From Anaerolineales bacterium (GTDB lineage: Bacteria; Chloroflexota; Anaerolineae; 4572-78; J111), in assembly GCA_015075405.1 (NCBI GenBank), contig JABTUK010000001.1:806001-870000 (forward strand): a stretch of 64,000 bases of DNA, written 5' to 3'. The notes beneath the pieces were generated by a model. It made no database searches. It was not told the origin of the DNA and saw nothing but the letters and a program-made list of their open reading frames with translations. Below, in pieces: positions 1 through 8,769 of this stretch (position 1 is its first letter; each line of letters begins with the position of its first letter). A program made the translations under genes and the position numbers.

Positions 1-408
1 AGTATTAATAGCCAAAACACCTGTCAGCAAGAGGGCGGCGATAAGGGGCGGCAGACCCGGCACAAGTTGAAACAGACCCCAAAATAAACCAAAAGCAAAC
101 ACAAAGGGCAGCAGGAAACGCCATCGCCGGGCTGGCAGCCGCTGCGCTAAAACAAAGCATCCACCCAATGCCAGGGCAATCACCAGAAAAAAGACCAACC
201 TTTCCGGCAGCGTCCCAACCAGGTGAATCGCTGTAATCGTCGCTAGCCAGATAAATTCGTCGGGCGCAAAAAAATAGAGCAGCGCCAGCAACAACGGCAG
301 CCGCCAGATGACCCACAGGCCCAGCAGAAAATCAAACCGGGAAAGAGCTATTCCGGCTTGAGGGTTGGTAACAGCCAGACCTTTAAAGGGTATCGGTTTG
401 AGATTCAT
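1..408 (-). CDS. Membrane protein, N-terminal part, runs off the left edge
   Basis: An open frame reads from an ATG at 408 down to base 1 with no stop, giving 136 residues. After a polar start (MNLKPIPFKGLAV) it is strongly hydrophobic, with about three or four membrane segments, such as a stretch around 'LVFFLVIALALGGCFVLA'. It overlaps the 3' end of the upstream membrane glycosyltransferase by 26 nt in the same direction, so the two are probably co-transcribed and translationally coupled. A second membrane glycosyltransferase is possible from this position, but no catalytic motif is visible in the part present. Confidence 0.7.
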   Translation of the reverse strand, partial: MNLKPIPFKGLAVTNPQAGIALSRFDFLLGLWVIWRLPLLLALLYFFAPDEFIWLATITAIHLVGTLPERLVFFLVIALALGGCFVLAQRLPARRWRFLLPFVFAFGLFWGLFQLVPGLPPLIAALLLTGVLAINT

Positions 409-1879
409 GAGGCAACCTGTTTGTTTTGGCTTGCTTGAACGGGGGTATAGGTGGAAAAACTGGTATTTTCTCTGTCTGCTTCTCAGCACTGGCATAAGAG
501 GCAGACCACAGCCGCTTGACCAACAGCGCATGAAAAACCAGAATGACCAGCATCACCAGCGGCAGGTAGATGCTGGGGTCGGTCCAGACATAGAAGCCGT
601 CGGCCAAAATAGCCGGGCCGAGGGCCACAAAGCTGATAACCTGCCACACATCTAACAGGGCATAGGGCAGAAAAACGGCCCAGGCCCAAATTTTGGCGCT
701 GCGGCTGGTCAGCGTGGCCAGCAGATAAGCAAAAATTACCGCCCCCAGGGTCAGTTCCCAAACAATATCCAGCCAGATAAAAGCGCCGGTGCAGAGGGCA
801 AAAGCCAGGTCCAGACTCAGCAGGGGCGTCTCTCGGCCGGGGCGATGGGTAGAATGGAGCAGATGGCGCAGGCTCACCCCGGCCAGGGGTAGAAGCAGCA
901 GCACTTTCAGGCCGGTCGCCAGAGCTTGCGCTGCCGGAGTCACCCCCAGCAAGAAGAAGGTAATTTGCAGGATGGAATGGTTGTAGCCCAAAAAACCGCT
1001 TTCAGGCGTGCGCCAGGGGAAGTTGGCGGTCATTTCGGCCAGAAAGCGCAGATAGGCCAGGTGCTGCGCCCAGCCGTAAGCCGGTCCCATCAGCAGGATG
1101 GTCAGACCCATTACCGCGCCGTAGATGGCTACGGTTCCGGCCAATAATCTCCAGAAAAAGCGGAAGCGGCCCAAAATAAGCGGGAGAGCTAACGGAAAAG
1201 CCAGGTAGGGTTTGCTGGATAATAACAGCGATACCCACAGCAGCGCCCAACCCAGGCGCTCATCCAGCACAGCCTCAATCAACAGGGTGCAGACCAGGGC
1301 AGTGATGATATAGATATTGAGATAGGCCAGGTCGCCCCAAAAGGCGGCAAAGACAATCCAGACCGGCAGAGTCCAGGCCAGCATCGCCTCGGCCCGGTCA
1401 AGGCCCAGGCGGCGAAAGATGCGCCCCCACCAGAGATAGAGTAACCCGTAACAGCCGATAATGAGCAAGGTATGCAGCGCCGCCAGCAGGCCAAACGGAA
1501 CCGGCAGAAGCGGCGTCAACACCAGGGCAAAGGCGGGGGCGTATTGAAAAACGGCAATTTTGTCCAGCGCCTCCTGCAAATAAAGCTCCTGCCCGTTAAC
1601 CAGCCGATTGGCCGCCGCCATGTAAATTTGCAGGTCGTTTGAAATCAGCGTGGTTTCCGAAGCCACCGGTCCCGCCGACCAGACCTGGGCCAGCACCACG
1701 CCCTGCAAAGCCAGCCGCACCATCAGGTAAATCAAAGTCGCCAGCAGAATCCGCCGGTAAACCTTAGATTCAAACCACAGGCGACGAATATGAGTTATGT
1801 TGATTAAATTGACCAGATTCATAAACCAGACAAATGCTTGATGTTCATAAAACGTAATGATTTCCCGATAATCAGTCAT
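383..1879 (-). CDS. Integral membrane glycosyltransferase, GT87 (DUF2029)-like
   Basis: A protein of up to 498 residues with roughly ten hydrophobic segments, the layout of polyprenyl-phosphate-sugar-using GT87/DUF2029 enzymes that build cell-envelope glycans. The loop after the first membrane segment (around 'LQIYMAAANRLVNGQELY') is typical of the family. The C-terminal 40 residues are polar and proline-rich. The start is uncertain: the ATG at 1879 lies inside a 7-bp repeat array and has no Shine-Dalgarno sequence, and residues 1-15 look repeat-derived; Met20 (ATG at 1822) is an alternative. The gene overlaps the next membrane protein. Family assignment is from the overall hydrophobic pattern. 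Confidence 0.65.
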   Translation of the reverse strand: MTDYREIITFYEHQAFVWFMNLVNLINITHIRRLWFESKVYRRILLATLIYLMVRLALQGVVLAQVWSAGPVASETTLISNDLQIYMAAANRLVNGQELYLQEALDKIAVFQYAPAFALVLTPLLPVPFGLLAALHTLLIIGCYGLLYLWWGRIFRRLGLDRAEAMLAWTLPVWIVFAAFWGDLAYLNIYIITALVCTLLIEAVLDERLGWALLWVSLLLSSKPYLAFPLALPLILGRFRFFWRLLAGTVAIYGAVMGLTILLMGPAYGWAQHLAYLRFLAEMTANFPWRTPESGFLGYNHSILQITFFLLGVTPAAQALATGLKVLLLLPLAGVSLRHLLHSTHRPGRETPLLSLDLAFALCTGAFIWLDIVWELTLGAVIFAYLLATLTSRSAKIWAWAVFLPYALLDVWQVISFVALGPAILADGFYVWTDPSIYLPLVMLVILVFHALLVKRLWSASYASAEKQTEKIPVFPPIPPFKQAKTNRLPHESQTDTL

Positions 1880-1896
1880 TACGCATTACGTTTTAC
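1877..1896. repeat. Heptamer array, CATTACG family
   Basis: Nearly three 7-bp units (CATTACG, CATTACG, TTTTAC) overlap the annotated start of the membrane glycosyltransferase. A further CGTTTTAC occurs just beyond the adjacent palindromic element, so that element appears to have landed in this array. Confidence 0.6.
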
Positions 1897-1897
1897 C

Positions 1898-2007
1898 AGT
1901 ATTTCCCACATAGCGTGGGTAAGCTCGGCCTGGATTGACAAATCCAGGCCCAAAGCCGTCGGATTTGTCAATCCGACGGGAGCAATCCACGTCAAGTGGG
2001 AAATACT
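1898..2007. repeat. MITE-like palindromic element
   Basis: A 110-bp segment bounded by perfect 12-bp inverted ends (AGTATTTCCCAC and GTGGGAAATACT). It contains nested hairpins made of GGATTGACAAATCC and GGATTTGTCAATCC. No reading frame is evident. It lies between two minus-strand genes and is flanked on both sides by heptamer-derived CGTTTTAC. It has the form of a non-autonomous miniature element; no related transposase is seen here. Confidence 0.6.
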
Positions 2008-2047
2008 CCGTTTTACGCTTTTTGTAATAATGTGAACTCTTCTTACA

Positions 2048-2089
2048 CCTCACGCCTCACGTTTCACGCTTCACGCCCCACGAGTCACC
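2048..2089. repeat. Heptamer array, CCTCACG family, overlapping the P450 stop codon
   Basis: Six consecutive 7-bp units (CCTCACG twice, then TTTCACG, CTTCACG, CCCCACG, AGTCACC). The array covers the last residues (TRGA) and the TGA stop of the P450 gene, so the C-terminus of that protein is repeat-encoded. Confidence 0.75.
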
Positions 2090-3402
2090 GTCATCCACAG
2101 ATTCTTTGGCCGCAGGGTAATTAGCGCCTCCGGCTCGACCTGGCAGCCGGGGAACAACCGCAACTGGTAAGCCTGTGTGACCATTGCCAGCACCAACTGC
2201 GCCTCGACCAGCGCAAAAGTATTACCAATGCAGACACGCGGCCCGCCCCCAAAGGGGAAGTAGGCAAAACGAGGCCGGACGGCGGCGCGTTCCGGGGCAA
2301 AACGTTCCGGGTCGAAGCGGTCGGGCTGCTCCCACAAATCGGGACGGCGCTGGGTTACATAGGGGCTGAGGAAGATTTCGGCGTTGGCCGGGATAAAGTA
2401 GCCGCCGATTTCGTCCTCGCCCAACGACAGCCGGGCCGTCATCCAGCCGGGCGGATAGAGGCGCAGCGCCTCCTCGAACACCTGCCGGGTGTAGGCCAGA
2501 TGGGGCAGGTCGGCAAAGGTGGGGGATCGCCCCTTCAAGGCCCCGCTCACCTCGGCCCGCAGGCGGCGCTCCACCTCCGGGTGCTGATCGAGCAGATACC
2601 AAGTCCAGGCCAGGCCCAGGGCGGTAGTATCGCGGCCTGCGCCAAAGATGGTCACAATCTCGTCACGGAGCTGCTGCTCGCTCATACCCTCGCCCGTCTC
2701 TTCGTCACGGGCTTGCAGCAGCATAGACAGCAAATCCGGGCGCGCTTCCCCGCTGCGGCGGCGCTGGTCAATGAGCCGGTAAACCATGCGGTCGAGGGTG
2801 TCCATGGCCTGCCGAAACTCAACTTCGCCCGACGAGCCAAGCTCACCGGCGTAATCCCAACCCTGCTGGTAGAGATATGCCTGCCCCACATCCAGAGCAT
2901 GGGCCGCGGCTTCAACCTCCTCGGTCACATCGCCGCCGAACATAGTTTTGACAATGATGGTCAAGGTTAGCTTCATCATCTCGGCCAGCACATCCAGCGG
3001 CTCACCTTGCTCAGCCGCTACCTGCCAACGCTCCAGCATGGCCGCCGTCACTTCCGTCATGGTGGCGGTCAGGGCGGCAATTTGCTGGCGGTGGAAAGCC
3101 GGCTGAATCAGGCGGCGCTGGCGCAGCCAGAAATCACCCTCGCTGACAATCAGGCCGTTGCCGGCCAGCAGCTTGAAGCTGTCGGCGTCGCGCCGATAGT
3201 TGCGATAATTGTCCTGCAAAACGTGCTTGACGTGGTCAGGGTGCGTGAGCAGATAGATGCGCCGCTCGTGCGGATCCAGGCAGACGACATCGCCATACTC
3301 GCGGGCGGCATCCACCAGGGTTTGCAGCGGATTTTGCCACAGGTCGGGAAACTCCTGCGGGCCGGGAGCGATTTTTGGACTGATAGCTTCAGAAATCATC
3401 AT
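2071..3402 (-). CDS. Cytochrome P450
   Basis: A 443-residue haem monooxygenase of usual bacterial length, with no membrane anchor. Visible motifs are the I-helix oxygen-activation sequence AGRDTT (255-260), the ExxR pair in EALR (311-314), the PERF-type sequence near 365, and the haem-ligand loop FGGGPRVCIG with Cys391. The start ATG follows a good GGAGGAAC ribosome site. The substrate cannot be read from sequence; the early 'LIVSEGDFWLRQRRLIQPAFH' segment resembles fatty-acid or terpenoid-type bacterial P450s. No ferredoxin or ferredoxin reductase gene is nearby. The last four residues and the stop codon come from a heptamer repeat. Confidence 0.95.
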   Translation of the reverse strand: MMISEAISPKIAPGPQEFPDLWQNPLQTLVDAAREYGDVVCLDPHERRIYLLTHPDHVKHVLQDNYRNYRRDADSFKLLAGNGLIVSEGDFWLRQRRLIQPAFHRQQIAALTATMTEVTAAMLERWQVAAEQGEPLDVLAEMMKLTLTIIVKTMFGGDVTEEVEAAAHALDVGQAYLYQQGWDYAGELGSSGEVEFRQAMDTLDRMVYRLIDQRRRSGEARPDLLSMLLQARDEETGEGMSEQQLRDEIVTIFGAGRDTTALGLAWTWYLLDQHPEVERRLRAEVSGALKGRSPTFADLPHLAYTRQVFEEALRLYPPGWMTARLSLGEDEIGGYFIPANAEIFLSPYVTQRRPDLWEQPDRFDPERFAPERAAVRPRFAYFPFGGGPRVCIGNTFALVEAQLVLAMVTQAYQLRLFPGCQVEPEALITLRPKNLWMTVTRGA

Positions 3403-3464
3403 GTTCCTCCTTCCATCGGTGGACGGTTTTATTGTAATTACTCAACATTTGACTTATACCCTCT

Positions 3465-3622
3465 TAAGGCTGAGTCTGAGGCTAAGGCTAAGAGCCTATC
3501 CGAAAACCCGTAGGCTTGCATCCCTATGCAAGCCGAGGACGCATAGGGATGCGTCCTCTACGGAGGTTTTCGGATAGGTACTAAGCATAACCTTCGTTCT
3601 TAACCTCAGCCTTAGCCTCAGA
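3465..3622. repeat. Hexamer arrays flanking a nested palindromic element
   Basis: Outer arms are 6-bp arrays (GGCTGAG/GGCTAAG-like units at 3465-3490 and their inverse at 3600-3622). Between them is an 87-bp palindrome, about 3493-3579, with 14-bp inverted ends CCTATCCGAAAACC and GGTTTTCGGATAGG, plus inner repeats around GCATCCCTATGC and GCATAGGGATGC. It lies between the P450 start and the 3' end of the permease gene. The same hexamer family occurs inside carB. Confidence 0.7.
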
Positions 3623-3657
3623 CGGAAGCGCCGATTTGGTTGGTAAGGGGAGACTTT

Positions 3658-5985
3658 TTATTCTCGCCGCAACACCTTGACAATCGGCGCGGCCGCGGCC
3701 TGCCGGGCCGGGATAAAACTGCCGGCGATGCTCACGCCAACCATGAGCGGAATCAAGAGCAAAATATAAAAGAGGTTCAAGGTCACTTCAACCTGCCCGA
3801 AGCCAAAATTGCCGGCTACGACATTCAGCATACCCTGGGTAAAAACCCAGCCTAACGGGATACCTAAGATTACGGCGGCCAGGCCCAAAATCCCGGCGGT
3901 GGTGTTGACCATCGCCACCACTTGGCCGGGGGTCATACCGACTGTTTTCAGCACCCCGACGGTCCGCAGTTTTTCCTGCACGGCCAGCAGGGCGGTGTTA
4001 AACACGTTGACCATGGCCATACCAATCAGAACTGCCGCCAGCGCAAAGATAGCCAGTTGCAGATAAAAAATAGTCCAGGGAATGGCCTGCTCGACCAGGG
4101 TCAAGGTTAAATCGGGCTGGCGGCCCGGCTGCAACATCTGTTTTAATTGGCCGATGTCGGCCCCGGTGCTCAATTTTAGATAATACTCGGTTGGCTTCAA
4201 AGGTTTGAGAGAGCGGGCGACAATCGGCAGGCTGACCATCATCATCTGCCCGGCGTTGCTGGTTTCGGCGTACTGGCCGACAATCTGCCAGGTGACGGGC
4301 CGGCTGTCGGCTTTGTCCAGAACAACGGTTAGCTCGTCGCCTACTTGCAGCCCCAGCCAATCGAGCAGCCCTTGACCGGCAATCGCTTCATGGGTGTCGG
4401 GCTGAAAGAAACGCCCTCCGGTAACTTTGAAAGGAAAAGCCGCCAACTCTCCTTCGACGGCCCGGATTTGGAACGTCTGGCCGCTCAGGGTTTTGGCGTC
4501 AACGAGATGCTGGCCGTAAAAAGCTTCGACGCCGGGCGCAGTTTCGAGCAGATGTTGGGTCTGGCTGTGGCTGGTTTCGTCGCGGGTCACGACGGCATCA
4601 TAGATAATGCCCAACAAGGCCGGATTGGTTTGATAGGCGGTCAGGGTTTCGTTGAGGGTCAGGCCAAACACAATGCCGACCACCCCCAGGGTCAAATTCA
4701 GACCGGTCAGGCCGGAGCGCCAGGGTTTGGCAAAAATCTCGTCCAGGCCCAAGATAAAAATGAGCGGCAAATTCAGGCGCGCAGCCAGGTTGACCCCCCA
4801 AAAACTCCTGCGGCGCGGCGCTTCGGCCCCAACAGCAATGGCTTTGATAATATTGGCGTTGGCTCCCTGCCGGGCGGCGTTGAGGGTGGTCAAAGTAACC
4901 ACTCCCGGCACAATCAGCAAAACTAAAGCCGCCACCAGGGCATCGGACGAACTTTGGCGGGTGTTGAGCGAAGCGGCAATGTTATCCACCGCCAGCGGCG
5001 ACAGGAGGATGCCCAGAACTAACCCGATAAGGCTGCCCAACAAACTCAACGCCAGATATTGGCCCAGGTAGAGCAATAAAATTTGGTTCTGGGTAAAGCC
5101 GATAGCTTTGAGCAGGCCAATTTGTTTGAACTGGGCCAGCACCACCGAACTGATGCTGCTGGCAACCACCAGCACCGTCGCCCCAATCGCAAAAAGGCTA
5201 AAGGCGGCCAAAAAAACAAAGTTGAGCTGCATCTCAAAAATAGCCGAGGTCCGCACATCGCGCCAATCGGTGTGCTTGTCCAGCGTGTTGGGGCGCAGCA
5301 GGGCTTTCACCTGGGCCAGAGTTTCAGCTACGGCTTCCGGGTTGGCCAGGCGCAGGCCGATGGACCACTCCCAGTCGGCTTCATCGGGAAACAGCTCGCG
5401 CAGGGTTTCTTCGCTCAGGTAGAGGTAAGGCGGCTGGACGCTGCGGTAAGTGTCCCACATAGGGTTGTAAGCCAGGCCAGCCACCAGCAAATTGACCTCT
5501 TTGCCATCCGCGCCGGTGATGCCCACCGTATCGCCTACGGCGAGGTGGTAAAAATAGCCAAAGTCCTCATTGGCAACAATTTCGGCCTGGCGGTTGCTCA
5601 GATAGCGGCCCTGCTGGATTAATAACTGATTGACAGCGGGCTGTATCTCAACCGGCAGCACCCGCAGACTGCTCAGCACCCGCGTGTCGCCAATCCGCAC
5701 CCGGCTCTGGATGCTGTACTGCAAGCCGGTGCTGGCCGTTACCCCCGGCAGCGCCTCAATTCGCTCGATGTCGCGGGCGCGGATACGTTCGCGCTTGAAA
5801 TAGAGCCACAGGTGCGCCCCGTTCAAATCGGCAAAGGTTTTGTCGTAAGGCGCGTTGAGGTGCAGCAGCGTCGCCAGGGCCAGGGTCAACAGGGTTGAGG
5901 CGGCGATGATAGTCAAGACAATCAACAGGGAGATAAGCGGCCGGCTGGTAAGGTCAGCTTTAATTTTAGGAAGAATGGCGTCCAT
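3658..5985 (-). CDS. ABC transporter permease, FtsX/MacB-like, duplicated
   Basis: A 775-residue protein with one N-terminal membrane segment, a large extracytoplasmic region, and two sets of FtsX-type membrane segments (around residues 240-390 and in the last 120 residues, near 'GMAMVNVFNTALLAVQEKLR'). I place the start at 5985 because the ATG overlaps the TAA of the ATPase gene by one base (TAATG), a classic coupling arrangement; the longer open frame would add 31 atypical Arg/Pro-rich residues. It probably forms a LolCDE/MacB-type mechanotransmission or lipoprotein/peptide exporter with the adjacent ATPase. The substrate is unknown. Confidence 0.9.
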   Translation of the reverse strand: MDAILPKIKADLTSRPLISLLIVLTIIAASTLLTLALATLLHLNAPYDKTFADLNGAHLWLYFKRERIRARDIERIEALPGVTASTGLQYSIQSRVRIGDTRVLSSLRVLPVEIQPAVNQLLIQQGRYLSNRQAEIVANEDFGYFYHLAVGDTVGITGADGKEVNLLVAGLAYNPMWDTYRSVQPPYLYLSEETLRELFPDEADWEWSIGLRLANPEAVAETLAQVKALLRPNTLDKHTDWRDVRTSAIFEMQLNFVFLAAFSLFAIGATVLVVASSISSVVLAQFKQIGLLKAIGFTQNQILLLYLGQYLALSLLGSLIGLVLGILLSPLAVDNIAASLNTRQSSSDALVAALVLLIVPGVVTLTTLNAARQGANANIIKAIAVGAEAPRRRSFWGVNLAARLNLPLIFILGLDEIFAKPWRSGLTGLNLTLGVVGIVFGLTLNETLTAYQTNPALLGIIYDAVVTRDETSHSQTQHLLETAPGVEAFYGQHLVDAKTLSGQTFQIRAVEGELAAFPFKVTGGRFFQPDTHEAIAGQGLLDWLGLQVGDELTVVLDKADSRPVTWQIVGQYAETSNAGQMMMVSLPIVARSLKPLKPTEYYLKLSTGADIGQLKQMLQPGRQPDLTLTLVEQAIPWTIFYLQLAIFALAAVLIGMAMVNVFNTALLAVQEKLRTVGVLKTVGMTPGQVVAMVNTTAGILGLAAVILGIPLGWVFTQGMLNVVAGNFGFGQVEVTLNLFYILLLIPLMVGVSIAGSFIPARQAAAAPIVKVLRRE

Positions 5986-6713
5986 TAGCGTAGCTCCGCC
6001 AGGCGTTGGGCAATCTGCCGGGCATCGCCGCCGGGCAAGCTGTCTACCAGGCAGCCGTCGTGGATAAACAAAACGCATTTGGCCCTGGCCGCCGCCAGCG
6101 CATCGTGTGTGACCATCAAAATAGTCTGGCCTTGAGTGTTGAACTGCTGGAGAATATTCAGCACCTCCTCGCCGCTGACGCTGTCCAGGTTGCCGGTTGG
6201 CTCGTCGGCCAGCAGCAGGGTGGGTTGATTAATCAAGGCCCTGGCAATAGCGACCCGCTGCTGCTGGCCGCCCGATAGTTCCCAGGGATGTTTGGTCGCC
6301 TGGTTGCCAATGCCCAGCCGCTCCAGCAAGGCCAGGGCGCGGGCGCGAATGGCCTTTTTATCCTTTTTTTCCAGCAATAAGGCCGGCAGTTCGACATTGG
6401 CCTGTACGGTTAAATTCTCAATCAGATTAAAAAACTGGAAAATAAAGCCGATGTGACGGCGGCGGAACTTAGCCAGTTCGGTTTCATTTAGCGTGTGGAG
6501 GCCGTGCCCGTTAACGTGAACCGAGCCGGCGCAGGGCCGGTCCAGCCCGCCGACCAGGTGCAGTAAAGTTGACTTGCCGCTGCCGGAATGGCCCATGATG
6601 GCCGTAAAGTCTCCGGCAGCAATCTCCAACGAAACGCCTTTGAGCGCCTCAAAGGTTACCTGGCCGGTTTGGTAGACTTTCGTCAACTGGCTGATTTTAA
6701 CCAAGCTGTTCAT
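5985..6713 (-). CDS. ABC transporter ATP-binding protein, LolD/MacB type
   Basis: A 242-residue nucleotide-binding subunit with Walker A (GHSGSGKST), ABC signature (LSGGQQQRVAIARAL), Walker B (LLLADEPTGNLD) and the switch His (VTHD). The 'EPTGNLDS' sequence is characteristic of the LolD/MacB/FtsE group that partners with FtsX-fold permeases. It begins inside the last 17 nt of the GNAT gene and ends overlapping the permease ATG, so the three genes form one operon. Confidence 0.95.
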   Translation of the reverse strand: MNSLVKISQLTKVYQTGQVTFEALKGVSLEIAAGDFTAIMGHSGSGKSTLLHLVGGLDRPCAGSVHVNGHGLHTLNETELAKFRRRHIGFIFQFFNLIENLTVQANVELPALLLEKKDKKAIRARALALLERLGIGNQATKHPWELSGGQQQRVAIARALINQPTLLLADEPTGNLDSVSGEEVLNILQQFNTQGQTILMVTHDALAAARAKCVLFIHDGCLVDSLPGGDARQIAQRLAELR

Positions 6714-7512
6714 CGGTTAATGTATAAGCTGTCCGGGTAAACATAGGTTTGAAGCCGCCAATCCGCAGCAATCGTTCCAGCAAGCGTCCGGCTGTTGTTT
6801 GCAACAGTAGGGTGTCCACGCCCTGGGCTTGAGCGGTTCGGCCGGCCTGAAAATACAGATTGGCCGCCGCTTTGCTGCCTCGATAGGCCGGTATCACCCC
6901 TACCCCCCCAAGAATACCGGTGTTCTGATAACAGATGAGTGACGCTGTGCCAACCGGCTGCCCGGCCAACCAGGCTACAAAGTAGAACACTCCGGGCAGG
7001 CTCACGGAAGGCGCGGTCAATTGGGTCATGAAAGGAGCCCATTCGTCGGGCATAGCAAAAGCCGCCAGCATCGCCTGAACGAAGGCGGGGAGGGTGGCCG
7101 GAGTAACCGCTTCAACGGTGATTTTGGGGTCAAGGGCAGGCACGGCAGCATCAAGCAAGTTTTCAAAAGCCAGCCAGGTTTCGGTTTCCGGCTGGGCCAC
7201 AAAGCCGCGCTGCTGTAAGCGTTCGGGCAGGTTGGCGGGTGCGCAGGCCGGGGAAACAAAGATGGTTGGGGGCAGCGCTCTGGCCTGAAAATAGGCGATA
7301 ATTTCGGTAATTAAGGTATCTACGGTGGTAGAATCAGCTTGCAGCAAGCAGGCGTGGGTAGCGTCGGGGTAGGGAAATGCGGCGTTGCTGGTGATGATAA
7401 CATCGTCTCGCAGATATAGGTCTACGCCGGGCGTAACCTGGGCGATAGCCATCATAGCCTGGTAGTTGAGACGCTCTAATTCCGCCACTTTCGATGTCGC
7501 TATATGCCTCAT
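6697..7512 (-). CDS. GNAT-family N-acetyltransferase
   Basis: A 271-residue protein with a C-terminal GNAT fold: the acetyl-CoA segment is near 'VGVIPAYRGSKAAANLYFQ', followed by 'LLQTTAGRLLERLLRIGGF', the usual end of the domain. The start at 7512 (MRHIATSK) is chosen because AGGGAAC lies just before it; the open frame extends seven codons further to a TTG. The N-terminal half is less conserved. The acetyl acceptor is unknown. The gene overlaps the ATPase gene by 17 nt and is first in this ABC operon. Confidence 0.85.
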   Translation of the reverse strand: MRHIATSKVAELERLNYQAMMAIAQVTPGVDLYLRDDVIITSNAAFPYPDATHACLLQADSTTVDTLITEIIAYFQARALPPTIFVSPACAPANLPERLQQRGFVAQPETETWLAFENLLDAAVPALDPKITVEAVTPATLPAFVQAMLAAFAMPDEWAPFMTQLTAPSVSLPGVFYFVAWLAGQPVGTASLICYQNTGILGGVGVIPAYRGSKAAANLYFQAGRTAQAQGVDTLLLQTTAGRLLERLLRIGGFKPMFTRTAYTLTDEQLG

Positions 7513-7726
7513 CCGTTCCCTCGATTGGCACAAAGTTTCATCTCAAAAAAATGGAGGCGGCCCGCTATCTACAGACCGCCCCTCCCTGGCAATTGACGTT
7601 TCCATTATAGGTGATAAAGGGGAAAAAATATAGGCACAAAAGTACTCAAAAAAACTATTTGCAGGTTACAAAAGGTACTATCTTTTTTTGCCCAAAAGTA
7701 CTTGATAATTTTGGCGCATTAACCCT

Positions 7727-7755
7727 TTAATCACCCTGGTCAAGTGTGCTATAAT
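7727..7755 (+). promoter_or_regulatory. Probable promoter for the cNMP-binding gene
   Basis: A consensus -10 TATAAT (7750-7755) lies about 55 bp before the ATG of the cyclic-nucleotide-binding gene. The -35 region (TTAATC, 17 bp upstream) is weak, which would suit an activated promoter. Confidence 0.4.
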
Positions 7756-7809
7756 AATAGACGTTTAGCAGGTTATCTCTGATGACAACCGAGTGTGGGA
7801 GAGAAAGTG

Positions 7810-8253
7810 ATGGCAGAAATCAAAGATTTTTTGAGACAAGTGGAAATGTTTATTGGTTTGTCCGAAGCGATGCTGGATGAGGTAGCCCACCTTTGCCAGG
7901 CCGTTGACTATGAAGCAGACCGGATTATCGTCGAGCGGAACTCGCCGCCTGCGCAGCTTTACCTGGTTCAGGAAGGGACTGTTGAAATTATGACAAGCTC
8001 ACCGGGCGAATCCAGCGAAGTGGAGCCGGTGGTGGTGACGCTGGGCAAAGGCCAAAGTTTTGGCGAAATGGGCCTGGTTGACAACGGCTTGCGCTCGGCT
8101 ACGGTCAAGGCGATTACGCCTACCCGACTCATGGCGATTGACTGCGCCCGGCTCAGGAGTCTGTGTGAAACCAACACCGACCTGGGCTACCAGGTGATGC
8201 GAAATATTGCCGCCGATTTATCGTTTAAGCTGCGCAACCGGAACTTGATTTAA
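7810..8253 (+). CDS. Cyclic nucleotide-binding domain protein (Crp-like, no HTH)
   Basis: A 147-residue protein consisting almost entirely of one cNMP-binding beta-roll. The phosphate-binding cassette region reads 'FGEMGLVDNGLRSATVKA', with Gly-Glu present and the Arg shifted to RSA as in many of these stand-alone domains. There is no C-terminal DNA-binding helix-turn-helix, so it is not a Crp transcription factor; a sensor or adaptor role is more likely. The ATG at 7810 follows GGGAGAGAAAG; an in-frame GTG five codons earlier is less likely. The next small gene lies 31 nt downstream. Confidence 0.85.
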   Translation: MAEIKDFLRQVEMFIGLSEAMLDEVAHLCQAVDYEADRIIVERNSPPAQLYLVQEGTVEIMTSSPGESSEVEPVVVTLGKGQSFGEMGLVDNGLRSATVKAITPTRLMAIDCARLRSLCETNTDLGYQVMRNIAADLSFKLRNRNLI

Positions 8254-8284
8254 GGGATAGGCTTTGAACTGAGAGGAAGGGTCA

Positions 8285-8503
8285 ATGGCTGTTTATAAAT
8301 TGAGTATTGTGGTGCCCGGCCGCCGGGATATCGGCGGTATTCTCAATCTGGAAAAAGAGCCAAAATCAGGCGATGTAATTTTGCTGGGGCGAGAAGAGTA
8401 CAAAATTGTAGACATTGTCGAACTGATGCCGCCGCGAGGAAATTTTGTTTACCTGCACGCCATCTGCCAGCCCGTTGAAAAAAACAGCCCTGCCTCTTTT
8501 TGA
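8285..8503 (+). CDS. Small conserved-looking hypothetical protein
   Basis: Seventy-two residues with a good GAGGAAGG ribosome site. The sequence alternates hydrophobic and charged residues ('YKLSIVVPG', 'GDVILLGREEYKIVDIVEL') consistent with a small all-beta fold. No known family is recognised. Its position 31 nt after the cNMP-binding gene suggests joint expression. Confidence 0.6.
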   Translation: MAVYKLSIVVPGRRDIGGILNLEKEPKSGDVILLGREEYKIVDIVELMPPRGNFVYLHAICQPVEKNSPASF

Positions 8504-8554
8504 GTTTCAACGCTTGAGGAGTATAATTTTTTTACCTTAAAAACTATATCGTTG

Positions 8555-8660
8555 TTTTCGGGGGCTTGGATAAACCAGGCTGAGATGCTCCTTTGCGCCG
8601 AGCGCTGTAGGAGGGACCGATGAACCTGATCCGGGTAATGCCGGCGGAGGGAGAGCAGAC
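8555..8660 (+). ncRNA. TPP riboswitch (THI element)
   Basis: The conserved thi-box segments are present in order: CTGAGATGCTC, then the GAGGGACCGATGAACCTGAT region, then CCGGGTAATGCCGGCGGAGGG. The pyrimidine-sensing CTGAGA and pyrophosphate-sensing arms match the class consensus. It lies upstream of thiamine pyrophosphokinase and a thiamine transporter, the expected regulon, and a terminator follows directly, so repression by thiamine pyrophosphate probably acts by premature termination. Confidence 0.95.
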
Positions 8661-8674
8661 GTTTTGGTTTATTG

Positions 8675-8701
8675 ACCACCCTTCGCCGGGTGGTTTTTTA
8701 T
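8675..8701 (+). terminator. Intrinsic terminator of the TPP riboswitch
   Basis: A 7-bp stem (ACCACCC / GGGTGGT) with a 6-nt loop and a run of T follows the aptamer by about 15 nt. It is the likely expression platform. Confidence 0.85.
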
Positions 8702-8745
8702 TTTGCGCTATTTGGAGGGAGGGAGGGCTGGAGGATTGGAATTTA

Positions 8746-8769
8746 CCAACCTTCCAACTTTCCAACCTA
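8746..8769. repeat. Short 8-bp tandem repeat before thiN
   Basis: Three CCAAC-containing units spaced 8 bp apart (CCAACCTT, CCAACTTT, CCAACCTA) run directly into the thiN start codon, replacing the expected ribosome-binding site. Confidence 0.5.
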
